Positions 53,445 through 64,000 of a DNA stretch of 64,000 bases are shown in pieces. The stretch spans positions 285,977,379-286,041,378 of the forward strand of contig CM068373.1 in the NCBI GenBank assembly GCA_034769895.1, written 5' to 3'. This stretch comes from Magicicada septendecula. Its lineage: Eukaryota > Arthropoda > Insecta > Hemiptera > Cicadidae. Below the pieces are notes generated by a model. That model saw nothing but the letters and a program-made list of their open reading frames with translations, did no database searches and had not been told where the DNA came from. Made by a program: the position numbers and the translations under genes. Each line of letters opens with the position of its first letter. Position 1 is the stretch's first letter.

Positions 53445-53661
53445 AAACTTAAAGCCATGAGAAATGTCTTGCTGTCAAAATTATCTCTAAATAATAAAAT
53501 CCTTGTAAACACTGTGAATTAAAAGCCATATGGATCTATGGTCTAACAGTAGGGTTGTAAGCTTAAATCCATGAGAAATGTCTTGCTGTCAAAATTATCC
53601 CTAAAAAATAAAATTCGTCTAGGCACTAAAACCCACATGGATCTATGGTCTAACAGTAGGT
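53445..53661. repeat. Diverged tandem duplication, two units of about 105 bp
   Basis: Unit 1 is 53445-53554 and unit 2 is 53561-53661. Both contain CATGAGAAATGTCTTGCTGT near the start and ATGGATCTATGGTCTAACAG near the end. It lies in the intron. Confidence 0.8.
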
Positions 53662-54099
53662 TTGATTAAGCTGTTGCCAAGAGATTCAAATGAGATCAAT
53701 TACAAAAGCATATTTTATTATTAATTAGTTTCAGTTTTATGTATGGAACTTTGTGTTGGACAAAATTTGTTCAGTGAAATATAAAATTAAAAATATGAGA
53801 AAGTTTTACTTCCCGCCTTTAGACGATTCTTGGAACCTAGGTGTCGAATTTGTAAGATCAGATCATCAAGGCAAGGTACAGGTGTCTAGAAAAAATTACA
53901 GAATATATAGACAGTCACCAGAAAAATAAATTGTTTATGTGACAGTTCAAATGAGAATCTTTGATAGAATTATAACAATTAATCTTTGTTGATTTGTATG
54001 TGTATCCTTCCCTCTCTCTCATTATCTATCTATCTATATATTGAAACGTGAAGTCTATGTTATCTATTTCTAATGGACTAATTATCAATTTTCTATTTT

Positions 54100-54233
54100 A
54101 TTCTCAACCTTGAGTCAAGTTGGTTAAGCCCCGCGTTGGAGCGTTGTTCTGTAACGTGTAGACTATGTTATCTAATTTCTACAATGTTAGTCCTTTATTT
54201 TTTATTTTATAAAATAAAATAGAATAAAACAAT

Positions 54234-54266
<33 letters not shown>

Positions 54267-55230
54267 TATTTTAATTATGTTTTATTTTTTCGTTGAATTA
54301 TTTGTTTATTATTTAAACGGTTAAGAAATATTGTAACATTTTGTGTTATTCTTCATGTCTATCTTTGTTTGTATTTTTATTTTTTATTTAACGTCCCACG
54401 TTGTTGAACGTCAATTCGTAATAATAGACCTAATTCGTGTTTTTATCTCCAAGTTGAGTGAATCTTTCTTATGTATGTTTTTCTATTTTTTTTGTTATCA
54501 TAAAATAATTTTCAAACAATAATTATTTATCTTGTCCTAATGGTTGAGCACCAATTTGTAACCATATATTACAAATAAAGTATATTTGTGTTTTATTTTA
54601 TTTTATTTTTTTTTCAGCTGTTGTCAATCTGCAATAAAAAAATACTAATTCCCAAAATTGTTTCTTCTTTCTTCTGATACTATTTATTTTATTAAATTAC
54701 TTCAATGGCTTAAATACTTACTTTCAATGGTATTCAATTCGAATTTCGTGGTTCTTGTGTACGTGTTACCAACCTCTCTTTGTTGATAAAAAAATAACGT
54801 TCAACTGTATGTATAATAAAGATGTCGTAATACCAAAATAAAGTAATTAAACAATTGAAAATCTTCAATACAGTTTTATTTCCTTCAATCTTTTACTTTC
54901 TTTCTTTGATAACAAAGTGAATTAAATTTATAATTCCTGACAATTTGCTCCGGCTATGTTTTTAATGCTCACGGATGGCACTACTGCTCAAGTCGATTTC
55001 CATATTGTAACTATCCTATATTTGTCGTCTATAAATCCCCATGTTTAAGTGTCAATATGTAATTAGCCGTTCTTTGGTGTGTTTATTAACCCCAAGTTGT
55101 TGGTATCAATTGTAATAATTTTTGTTTGATAATTTTTGTTTCTTCAAAATTGAATAATTATTATAAATTATTTTCAAGTGTTGAGCGCCAAATTGTTTTA
55201 AATATAAACGATTAAAAAATTATTAAATAG
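54100..55230 (-). repeat. Series of diverged LTR-border-like motifs in AT-rich DNA
   Basis: Five loosely similar segments at about 54122-54163, 54385-54425, 54530-54568, 55087-55125 and 55172-55205. On the minus strand they approach TTACAAATTGGCGCTCAAC, the usual look of a Ty3/Gypsy LTR end followed by a primer site. They could be old LTR scraps. No element body is recognisable. The rest of the stretch is AT-rich without genes. Confidence 0.3.
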
Positions 55231-55840
55231 TATTTCTCTTCCCTTTCTTGTATTTAATTGAACTTACCTAGTTATTTTCATTCAAATTAATTTTCGTGCC
55301 AAAAAATAGGGTTTGCCAACCTTTCTTTTCTGGTTAAAAAAAAAAACTAACATTTGCTATACCATAAAATTGTTAATTATAAAATAATAATTATCCATGC
55401 AAATTATATTTATCAATAATCTTTTATTTTTTCTTTATATCTTCAGTTAAATTAACTTGAATAACTCTTATCATAAATACATTTGTCCCAGCTAATAATA
55501 TTGTTTCTCAGTTGGCTGCAATACTCTTTGAAAACTCAGGCTTTGTCTGACATTAATAAATTATTCATTGTTTACTAATGTCGTGGATCCTCTTAGACTA
55601 CAAAATATGGTAAATATTTACCTACGCCACACCATACAATCGCGAAGTGAAATATTTTTTTTCTATTCTTGTATGTTATATAAACAAGTGAAAAATAATT
55701 TTAAACTGCGGTCGAAGCTATTTACGAAGAAAAAAAATAAAATAAATTACTCCCATAAGCACGCATTCCCAACCCAGTTTACCTCCATATGTGGTTGAAT
55801 TTTTGTATGAGTGGAAGATGAATGTTCATTTTACTTTCTC
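55231..55840. other. AT-rich intronic DNA, no gene seen
   Basis: No splice-bounded coding segment or known repeat was found. The small open frame at 55568-55798 looks incidental. Confidence 0.55.
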
Positions 55841-55844
55841 TAAA

Positions 55845-56045
55845 CAGAACGTGCATGATACGAGCATTGTGAATTTAACCCAGGCACGCGTAGCTGTGGT
55901 CGAGTACTTTGAGGGGCGAAACCCCGAAAAGAAACGGCTCAAGGCGGGTCTGTAGATTCGACTTGCGTCTGCCATGACCCATAAGATCGTGTTGCGCCTG
56001 TAATCTGGCGGCATGGTGGGGCGATGACCGAGCTTAGCTGATTAG
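55845..56045. repeat. GC-rich islet, probably a short interspersed repeat
   Basis: A 200 bp stretch much richer in GC than its surroundings, with a hairpin-like GGGGCGAAACCCC. It is open on the minus strand at 55826-56014 (RRNTILWVMADASRIYRPAL). No poly(A) or TSD was found. It might be a SINE or a scrap of another element. No function is assigned. Confidence 0.3.
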
Positions 56046-56579
56046 GTACAAATTTTAACGAAGACGTCCGAACATTTTACCGTGCTTATTATTCTTGTCG
56101 TGCTTAGTATAGCCTAAACTACTGTGCGCTAAAACACTGTAGGTGCTTAAAGGTAAGAATTGTTTTATTTTATTAGCACAAAATAAGTGATATTCAAACG
56201 TAGGTAGACTTTCTAAATTTCTGTAGGTAAAAAAACGGATCTTGAGTGTTTTACGGTAGCCAATACAATTCCATATTTTTACTTCTTTAATATCAGGCAA
56301 AGCGATCCTTACAAAAAATCGATTTTGAAATTCCAGTAGAAATAATTGTTTTGATGTAATGATATAGTTTTGTTTTAGCATATGTACAGGTGTGTAGCAA
56401 GCGTGCGCTCGCCTCTCTCCCTCTCCCCCTCTCTCTCTCTCTCGCTCACATGCACACATTCTTTCATACACACGCACGTGTACTATAATAAATGTAATTT
56501 AGTAAGTGGCTTAATATTTTTACCTTTATAATTTAATTTAGAGACACACCTTGAATTTATTGAATACGAGCCTTTACTA
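56046..56579. other. Intronic DNA with a TC/CT microsatellite
   Basis: A polypyrimidine (CT)n tract lies at about 56410-56445 and a short CA-rich tract follows. No gene is supported. Confidence 0.6.
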
Positions 56580-56797
56580 AGAGTTCGCAAATCCATTCTG
56601 TGGGACAATATGTGTATGAGGGGTTATCACAAACATCTTGTAGACGTTATAAAGACCTTACACTACTGTATAAGGATAGCACTATCTATACGAGAGGATG
56701 TGGGGGGAGATATTTCATTAATAAGGGAGTGCGCCAAGGCTGTAGCATGTCTCAAATACTATTTAATATCTATATTGATGACATCTCTCGCTTCTAG
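56580..56797 (+). pseudogene. LINE reverse transcriptase fragment (RT motif B region)
   Basis: The plus-strand frame ends NKGVRQGCSMSQILFNIYID, the typical non-LTR RT motif B stretch (GVRQGC.LSP.LFN.Y.DD), with DDISRF after it. Only about 65 codons remain. The fragment abuts an antisense LINE tail at 56796. Confidence 0.75.
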
Positions 56798-57160
56798 GTT
56801 AGCAGCCCATAGGCTGATTGGCAGCAGCTCGCCATTTTTTACGCTTCATTGCTTTTCTTTTCAACTCACAATATGATGTGCAGTTCATGTCGACCATAAG
56901 CTGTTTCATGTAGTCTAAACGGGGTCGTCCTCTGTGATTCTTCACTTCAATTGTTCCTTCTATTATTGTCTTAACCAACCCATTGTGTCGTACTATATGC
57001 CCAATAAGCGTAGCTCTTCTGCCTTTTAAATTTCGTAGAAATTTCTTTTCCTCCTGAGCTCTTTTAAAGATTCCCTCATTCGATATATTTTCCTTCCAAC
57101 TTATCTTGAATATTCTTCTGTAGCATCAGGTCTCAAATGCTTGGATGACATAGAGAGTGG
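56796..57160 (-). pseudogene. LINE ORF2 C-terminal fragment, antisense
   Basis: The minus strand is open for more than 100 codons without an ATG, from about 57130 (RRIFKISWKENISNEGIFKR) through LIGHIVRHNGLVKTIIEG and HRGRPRLDYMKQLMVD to a stop after MGC at 56796. This is the thumb/C-terminal tail of a non-LTR polyprotein of the type ending in RKKWRAAANQ. One nonsense change is visible just upstream (AFET then TGA). Confidence 0.75.
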
Positions 57161-57329
57161 AAGTTACGATTGGCTCCGGAAATAAAAGTAAACAATAGAA
57201 CATAGACAAATAAAATGTTGTTTGCGGATGATTATCCAAAACAATGAATGCGAGCTTCAAAGTTATATGATTTTGCTTATAATTACAAAATTCCAGTTAC
57301 AGTAAGTTTGTTGAAATTGCAACATGCAA

Positions 57330-57810
57330 CATTTTGTGCAGAAGACAAAAACAATTGTGGGTAAATAGCCCTTGCGGACTAAGATTGAATTAGATAATAA
57401 GAGTATAGAGCAGGTGTCACATTTCCGCTACCTTGGTTGTGACATAACTTTGATATGGATTAAGATGTGGTGCAATTCGGTGAGCGCTGTCTAGAAAAAA
57501 AAGACACATGTAAAATTTTATAAGGTAATACCTGTGTTAGTGTTATTGTACGGTTTTGAAACGTGGGTTCCGGCCAAATAACATCTGAGTAGAATGCAGG
57601 CATTGGAGATGAGATTCTTTCGCTCTTTTAAAAGCTACACACAAAGGGATAGGCTCCTACAATGGAGATATTCATGAGGAGTTCACACTTTTAATTCCCA
57701 AAATTATATTGCAGAGAACGAAGAAAAATGGATTGGTTATCTGAATAGGATGCCAGACGGCAGATTGCCTAAGGAATATTATTTTGAATGTTCATCACTA
57801 CTTTTTTCAC
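57330..57810 (+). pseudogene. LINE ORF2 C-terminal fragment
   Basis: The plus strand contains RTKIELDNKSIEQVSHFRYL followed by GCDITL, then VLVLLYGFETWVPAK and MQALEMRFFRSF, then EEKWIGYLNRMPDGRLPKEY. These are the conserved palm-thumb and tail segments of a second LINE family, with several frame breaks. The same family appears at 59050-59750. Confidence 0.75.
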
Positions 57811-57858
57811 AGCACTTAATAATTATTATTTAATGGTACTTTCACTTGTGAAACTTAC

Positions 57859-57922
57859 TTGTTGATATTCCCTCAAACGCCGTTTCAGAGTTGTATTCTC
57901 CTTCTTCAGTGAGGTTTGAATC
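57859..57922 (-). CDS. Small exon of the coiled-coil gene
   Basis: A 64-base minus-strand exon. The acceptor is CTTCCTTAG and the donor is CAACAA|GTAAGT, a near-consensus 5' splice site. In frame it reads IQTSLKKENTTLKRRLREYQ plus Q, a leucine-zipper-like heptad pattern. It ends in phase 0 and joins KLTKQVQHK of the exon at 52698-52957, giving one continuous coiled coil. The first base completes a codon of an upstream exon that I could not find before 64000. Confidence 0.55.
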
Positions 57923-58240
57923 CTAAGGAAGTTTGGCAACACAAGTATGTTAGATGGCGAAGTATAGGAAGACCTAGGAAGCGTTAGTGAAATGTACATT
58001 TTTCTTTCGGGCAAGAACAGGTGATTCGGCTTAACCCTGATAGAAGAAAAAGAAGACGAAGTTAATTATAAAGTTCTGTATTACTTTCTTCATTTTTGTG
58101 TATTACCGTTGCCTAAGGAATTTTAGCTACACAACCTTGTTGGATAGCAAAATATACCAATACCTGGGGAGCGTTGTTAAAGGGAATATATTTTCCTTTG
58201 GACCGGAACAGGTGATTCGCCGAGTCCCTGATAGAATAAG
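57923..58240. repeat. Two diverged copies of a 130-bp sequence beside the exon
   Basis: 57923-58055 and 58112-58240 align along their length. Shared pieces include CCTAAGGAA at the start, GGAACAGGTGATTCG-like and CCCTGATAGAA at the end. The plus strand of the first copy reads VRWRSIGRPRKR, which resembles a LINE tail. Both copies begin at an acceptor-like TTCCTTAG (minus strand). Confidence 0.6.
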
Positions 58241-59049
58241 AAGAGAAGAGAGATAAATGGGTAACCAGCGATAAACGAGAACGGGTACTTAGAAAAACGG
58301 GCAAGCGGTTTACAAGATTAATAATATTGATTTTTCTATATGGTGAATATAAAAAAGTCACCACCATCATCAAAACACAGCATACGCACGATGCTGCCTG
58401 TCCCGCCTTCAGAAATCTTCCAGCTATGTCTTCCTGGGTCTACCCATACACCCTGTGTCCTATTGGTTTGTGTTTCCAGACTTGTTTCTGATATAAGACA
58501 CATATTTTTTTATATTCTTTAAATATCACGGGGGTTTGCATAACGCTTTAGATGACTTTCTGCAACACTTCCAACAGTGAGACTTAATTGCTCCTTACAG
58601 GCTCTTTTCTTGGTTTTAGGTTTTCACGCAAAGAACAAATCATTTTTCTTAAATGCTCTGTGTGGTACACATCCCACACAGATGTACTGAGCGACGAATC
58701 CTGTCCAATTTTGTGCAACAGCAGAACAAAAATAAATCGCACATGATAATCTCTTGCCGGGTGACAGGATTTGCAGAAAAGTTTGTCAGATGTTGCTGAG
58801 ACTGGCAATGAAAACATAGGATCAAAGCAGTGTTGCAATTCCAGCTTGTACGCTATACATTGAAACAAACTGGAACAAACCCAATAGTCATGCAGACAAC
58901 AAGAGATAAGAACAGCTGCGTCAAACAGCTTCTAAATTGCACAAAGCGTTGTACACAATAGGTTTGTACCCTTTAACTGGCTTAAACATTTTTTTACTAA
59001 CCTACGTTTTAAAAATATTTTTTGTTGTTATTCGAAACTTATATATTAC
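58241..59049. other. Unique DNA, no secure gene
   Basis: A 94-codon minus-strand frame (58584-58868, containing KLFCKSCHPARDYHVRFIFV) shows no recognisable family and no clear splice sites. It is noted but not called. Confidence 0.5.
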
Positions 59050-59750
59050 TAGCAGCTTGTTAGGGGCGTATAAAAAAATTTCAACGGAACAAATTAAGAA
59101 TTGTTTTTACTTATTATTCAATAAACTCAGAAACAAATTGTACCAGGAATTGTACAAGACAGCGGTTGTTGTGGATTTTAATGGTGAGTTGTCAAAAGAT
59201 ATTCGTACAAATAAAGGTGTGAGACACGGGTACCCTATTTCACCGACACTTTTTAATATCTACATGGACGACATATTTTAGCGATGGACAGCTAAAGTTG
59301 ACTCAGGAATATCACTTCAGCAAAATATCCATGTGAATGCACTGCTTTATGCAGATGACAAAGTAATGATACAGAAAACAGAAGACCAGTTACAGCGGGC
59401 GATATTTATGTTCAGTAGCATCATACAAGACTGGACTGCAGAGGATCCAGGCAGCCGAAATGAAATTTCTAAGAGAGATGTAAGGTTTTCCCCTCTTGAA
59501 TCAAAGAAGGAACGAGAATATTAGACACGATTTAAACACTGCATCACTGCACCAGAAGATTGAAGACTACAGAAGGAGATGGTGTGAACACTTAAATGGC
59601 TTGTCTGATATCCGTCTCCCCGTGGTTGCCTTGGGTTATCACCATACTGACAAGAGAGATGTCGGTAGACTGAGAAGGAGATGGGTTCCAAAACAGGTCT
59701 AAGACCTAGTCATTGGAGTGATGACGATGATGATGACAAATTGTATTAGT
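59050..59750 (+). pseudogene. LINE ORF2 fragment with GAT-rich tail
   Basis: The plus-strand frame KNCFYLLFNKLRNKLYQELY runs into TNKGVRHGYPISPTLFNIYM and DDIF (RT motif B). Then comes LLYADDKVMIQKTEDQLQRA (RT motif C with YADD). The tail RRWCEHLNGLSDIRLP and DVGRLRRRWVPKQV ends at 59702. The middle part between the YADD region and the tail is deleted, and there is a stop just after DDIF. A GATGACGATGATGATGAC tail follows at about 59717-59737, a typical LINE 3' microsatellite end. Confidence 0.8.
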
Positions 59751-60140
59751 TTTGTGCTGTTAGTATTCTGTGGTGAAAGAAATCTAGGTGGTTGCGTCGT
59801 TTAGTAACAGTATTTCTGTGCATATGATATTCTTTGTACATGGCGTTTCACCATCTTGGCCGTGTTCTTTTATGTTAGTAACTAACAAATGAGTAAAAAC
59901 TGGCTTAGGTAGGTAGATGCAAATTTTCTTAAAAGTCTGGCCTTGGAATTTTTTTTATAGTCTTAGCAAATGCAAAACTTAATGGAAACTGGAATCTTGA
60001 CGTGTTTGTGTCGCTCAACGTCAGTTTCATTCTTTGCAAAAATCGAATTGCATCTTTCAAGCCCTGTTAGAACTTTCATACATACTGCGTATTATATTAA
60101 ACCACGTACCACCGTGCTGCACTATTAATTAAAGCTAAAC
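59751..60140. other. Unique DNA, no gene seen
   Basis: Nothing recognisable; AT-rich. Confidence 0.55.
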
Positions 60141-60921
60141 CTAAGCTAGAGCAAACTCATATTTCTGATGAGCATTAAAATAGCGCCAAATTTGAGGATG
60201 AGTTTTTTGAGGTAGCATTCGGGAGGATCTAATGGAATTTAGGTACAGTAATTGGATGTTTAATTTCTCTGCTGAGTCACTTGTGGTGACCGAGTCTCTA
60301 CTGCAGGACTTTTTTAAATCCCTTGAAAGTAAACACAGCACCCTTTGGTTGATCAGGTTGCAATTTTCATTCAACGGGCTTACAATAGCTCTGTTTGAAT
60401 ATTCAACTACATTATTTTTACTTATTGAATTATTAAAAATATGCTTAACAATTGAATTTTTCTTGCATATAAATCTACTGGTAATATTAATAATGTTTCC
60501 CCCATGCTCGATAGGAAGAGTTTCGTTTACCAAAAAAAGCATCCACACAAAGTTTCCATTCATAGATGGGCATTGGCAAAGTTTGGTTAAAATGAAGTGT
60601 GTTATACAGGTCAAAATTTAGTTGTCTGAATTTTAACTTTACTTGCCATTGAAACTACTCAAGAGAAGTTTTTTCTTTTGGTAGATTATAAACAGTTCTC
60701 TGTTCTTTAATTGCGCTAGTTTACTTTCCCAAAACTGGGACGTTAGATTGCTCAGTCGTTCTGCTGAAATTTGTTTGGTTTGGTTGAAAAATCTTCACTT
60801 CCATCTCAAAGGTTGCATTTTTAGGTATACAAATTCCGTTTTTCATTATACTAAGTATGTTTTCAGTAGCATACATTAGAAATACAGTACCCATTTTAGA
60901 TAAAAACATGATTATCATCAT
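60141..60921 (-). other. Open frames of unknown nature on both strands
   Basis: The minus strand has a 157-codon open frame at 60141-60614 and a 66-codon frame at 60721-60921 (MMIIMFLSKMGTVFLMYATE, hydrophobic start). The plus strand has a 129-codon frame at 60232-60621. The two long frames overlap head to head, so at most one can be real. No family was recognised. It may be a decayed foreign or retroelement piece or chance. Confidence 0.25.
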
Positions 60922-62829
60922 GGTTCTGGCATCATCAATACATATATATCCTTAAACGTTTTTGTTTCTGTTAAAATAAGTTAGCGACAAAAATGTTATG
61001 GTTTTTGTGGGTTCTGTTAAGAGTGGTTTTAGGAAAAACAATAACGTTATTAAAATGTCAACAAAGCAAGTTTATTTAGACAATATCATTTTTAGAACAA
61101 TCTTTAATATTTAATTCTGTAAGCAAAAGTCATTGACTGATTTTGACTATTTTTGGTATCCACTCGTGTTAATGATGTACTTCGCCACAAATACAATTAG
61201 TACAATTAGAAATAATGTTTTTGAACAAATATTTGTTTTCATCTGATAGCAGGGCTTATTTAAAATCTTACTGTGCAGAAGATACTTTCGCCGGGTTTTA
61301 TCATATTTTAAAATATTATCACCTTTGGATAATTCTTATGAAAAGTTATTGGTGGCTTTCTAATTACAAAATACTCAAAAGCATCAAGAAATATTTAGAG
61401 TAGTTACTGATTAAATAAGTAACCTGACTTTCGTAGCGATACCTCATTCTCTTAAGTGAGGCTGGTTAGTTAACCCAGCAACTTATGTAATCAGTGTAGA
61501 GAAGCCATATAGGCTATCTATGATTCGCACTAATACTGAAGAGTAAACATAAGATGTAAGATTTATGTAAACAAAACACACTTACGACTATGGAACCACA
61601 AGGCCTCATGCAGGTCTACAGTGAGTTTGTATGTTAGGCCTGTCTTATAATGCGGCTGAAGTGTAGTGCTGGGCACACTGCCTTCCTTCTATGCCGTACG
61701 GCTCACATAAGGCAGCCTACCTTGTCATACTCCTAAGCTACTTCGGTGGTATACATGGGAGCCATTATTATTATTTAAGCCTGTCTTATCTTTACAAATA
61801 TCTGGAACTTAACTTGTAAACTATATTTTTTATTTATGATAAAATATGTTTCTTTATCGTCAGAACACTAACAGAGATTCTTGGAGCGGACTATAGGCCT
61901 CACAATTTTTCAAACTCCCGACCTCATTAACATAATTTTTAAACGTTATACATGACACTTTGGTGCATTCTTAACACATGCGCAGGTACGTGTTATGATG
62001 ATACTGAAAGGTCTTAAAGACTAACATTCTGACTCCTGCGGTATAGCCTAGTCCAAGAGAATTAATGAGCAGCGACTCAGAAAGCTATGGAAAAGTAGAT
62101 TTTACAAGAATGTCTTTAATTGCGTCATCCAGCCAAACTGGCAATACGTACCAACATTACTACTATCTTTGCTGTATAACACAGAGGCGTAAATAATCGA
62201 TTGTCAATTTGTTAAAAACGTTATACATTTATGACAATGTAATTTCAAGTAAATGGAAATAAAACTCTATATTTATGGAATAGAAGACGGATCATAACTT
62301 TTGCCATATGTAAAACGTGAAAAATATATTCCTCACTGCATACTGGTCAAACTAAATTATAGGGTATACATAAAGATCATCAGCGTATCTACGTCAGCAA
62401 TACAAGCCTGTTTTAATATGTTCTAAACAAAAACAGAAACACTAGCAATATAATTGAAGTAAAGAATGGTTTTAGTTTAAGAGTCCACACCTTGTATAAG
62501 ACACATACTGTGAAGTTTTAACATCATTAATATATAAACAACTAAAGGGATTTATAAACATCAACATATTTATATTATAAATGTGTAATATAAAAATAAA
62601 GTCTAATCAATGTATAGTTACTGCTCTAAATTTATTATTATTACCCATAATCGTCTAAACTAAATAAACCCTTCCACTCAGAGAATGGCATAAATCATAA
62701 ATATGTAACAGGCAATAACAAAAATTCTAAAAGCAATAACAAATTTTTTGCCAAATATCAGTACAATGCATAACGCTAAAATTATCTGAAAAGCTGGTTC
62801 AGCCTCGTGAAATATTGCCTCTGATTTGG
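60922..62829. other. Unique AT-rich DNA, no gene seen
   Basis: About 1.9 kb without recognisable coding sequence, RNA gene or repeat family. The 62-codon frame at 61215 is lysine/tyrosine-rich and looks incidental. Confidence 0.55.
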
Positions 62830-62940
62830 TAAACGACTTTTTTTCATGTTTTGAGTGTAGTACAATCAGAATCTGCAATAATCTCGAACACGATTTTTTT
62901 GCCATCACCATACTTCCATTTCCTTAAGGAACATGGAAGT
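62830..62940 (-). repeat. Solo block A in unique DNA
   Basis: A minus-oriented copy of block A: palindrome (TTCCTTAAGGAA), then ATCGTGTTCGAGATTATTGC and ACACTCAAAACATG. It stops at GTCGTTT without the CTGT microsatellite or satellite. It lies more than 10 kb from the arrays, in unique DNA. Confidence 0.85.
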
Positions 62941-63813
62941 AAAAAAGTAAAGTAAAGCGATGAATTTAAAAAAATTTTTACCTGTCTGGAGTCCATTGTA
63001 CGTAGTCACAAATCTTCCAAATTTTCAGATATGAAGTAGGCCTACCTATTGAAAAAGTTTAAATTCCCGTTTTTCAACAATGCCTGAATGACGTTTCTAT
63101 GAGAACTAGATATATTTTTTTTTAGTATTAGTGAAAAAAGGAGTATTAGTGGAAAACAAGTTCTGCCACAAAAAGGGAGACATGTATAGGCAAGCCTTAC
63201 TTCGAGTTAGTAGTATTTTTGGATTTACTTGGATTTCATAAAAAGCGAGTACTATTTTATAGGCATATTGGTTTTCACTTGTAATTTTAGTTTGCACGTT
63301 AACCTAACATTCTTATGGCTAGAAACATTTTTCTTAAACAATATGTCAATGAAACATGATTGCAATCGTCAACAAACTATTTTATAACATACATAAATAA
63401 ATTTTCACGATTTCTATTATCTAACTAAAATTATATGCGATATTCACTACATATCGATGCCAATAATCGCATAATCGAAATATCGAAAATGTGGACGGGT
63501 ACTATTATTGGGATTGGGACAGTATCGTTATAAAATATAGTGCATCATTTGAAATATTATGTGATTAAATTTTCATCTAAGTTTTATAAAGGGTTAAATA
63601 TAGTGTAATATTCTAAATATAAAGTAATAATTCTAAGTAACTAAAGTAACTTAGACTGATGTCTAGTAATGTCATCAAGTGTACACGTCGCTTCAGCAAT
63701 TTTGGGAGCAGTGATTTTGCGTGTTGAAAGGTGTTTTTACGTTTTCGTATGGTTTTATTTCTATTTGTGAAAGGTGTCGTTAATAAACTACATAACGATA
63801 AAAACTGTAACTA
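62941..63813. other. Unique DNA upstream of a possible first exon
   Basis: No gene. Contains TATCGATG and ATCGAAATATCGAAAATG-type short motifs around 63450-63490 that loosely resemble insect core-promoter (DRE-like) sequences. This is only suggestive. Confidence 0.3.
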
Positions 63814-63854
63814 ATGGCAAAACCGGAGTTGAGTGAATTATTTGAAAAAAACAG
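63814..63854 (+). CDS. Possible first coding exon of a host gene
   Basis: ATG followed by AKPELSELFEKN and two bases of the next codon, then AACAG|GTACGC, an acceptable donor. The rest of the gene would lie beyond 64000. The product is not recognised. It is supported only by the start, short frame and donor; there is no homology. Confidence 0.3.
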
Positions 63855-64000
63855 GTACGCAATATGGTTATACTCTAAACTAGAGATAAAGATTAAACAA
63901 CTTTTTTGAAGTAAATTCTGTGTTTAGGTTAGTGTTTGTATTATGTGGTCTGCATCGAATAGTCGTGTGGATAAAACACGTTATAAGAATATTTCCGTGA

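Noticed and set aside
56055-56477. 140-codon minus-strand frame starting in an RERERERG stretch
   Set aside because: Its N-terminus is a translated CT microsatellite and the rest has no domain or codon pattern of a gene.
58584-58868. 94-codon minus-strand frame with CKSCHPARDYH, perhaps a zinc-finger or transposase-derived exon
   Set aside because: No recognised family, no convincing splice sites, only one Cys pair; left as unique DNA.
63814-63854. Treating the small plus-strand exon as the 5' end of the coiled-coil gene
   Set aside because: The coiled-coil exons are on the minus strand, so this start must belong to a different gene if real.

Overview
The window looks like animal, most likely insect, nuclear DNA. 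It is AT-rich and crowded with repeats. It holds (CCTAA)5, the complement of the insect telomere unit TTAGG, mariner-type DNA transposon relics, two copies of a Jockey-type LINE, and small coding exons separated by a long intron. There are no bacterial genes or operons. The species cannot be named from this sequence.

Layout. 1-5938: a broken Ty3/Gypsy LTR retrotransposon on the minus strand that runs off the left edge (pol, gag, primer site, one long LTR). 5988-10942: a nearly full-length Jockey-type LINE on the minus strand with a two-ORF layout, both ORFs broken. 10943-16165: a composite repeat family built from a ~163 bp satellite monomer plus conserved blocks called A (palindrome and CTGT/GT microsatellite), B (with a long CA tract), C (about 0.3-0.8 kb, ending in a small hairpin) and D (short alternative to B). 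A 774 bp mariner relic sits in one B block. 16166-18384: mostly unique DNA with a second mariner relic, a possible hAT remnant and the telomere-like run. 18385-25002: more A/satellite/D/C units. 25003-29190: a second LINE copy, not an independent insertion but part of a ~7 kb segmental duplication of 5988-13730. 29191-34860: satellite, including a 1.64 kb higher-order repeat. 34861-35570: satellite orientation flips.

36026-42946 and 45655-52698 form a giant inverted repeat (arms ~7 kb, spacer 2.7 kb). Each arm carries the same broken LTR retrotransposon inside the satellite/B/C repeat. The right arm stops exactly at the end of a host coiled-coil exon (52698-52957). 52958-64000 is mainly unique host DNA: a second exon of the same coiled-coil gene at 57859-57922 (minus strand), several LINE scraps (56580-57810, 59050-59750), a solo A block at 62830-62940, and a possible first coding exon of another gene on the plus strand at 63814.

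How it fits together: this is mostly the 3' flank or intron of one host gene, turned into a landing zone for a satellite-bearing repeat family. That family has been expanded tandemly, duplicated segmentally and inverted. The most interesting points are the modular structure of the family, the large near-palindrome, and the fact that the terminal sequence of block C supplies the apparent 5' splice site of a host exon.
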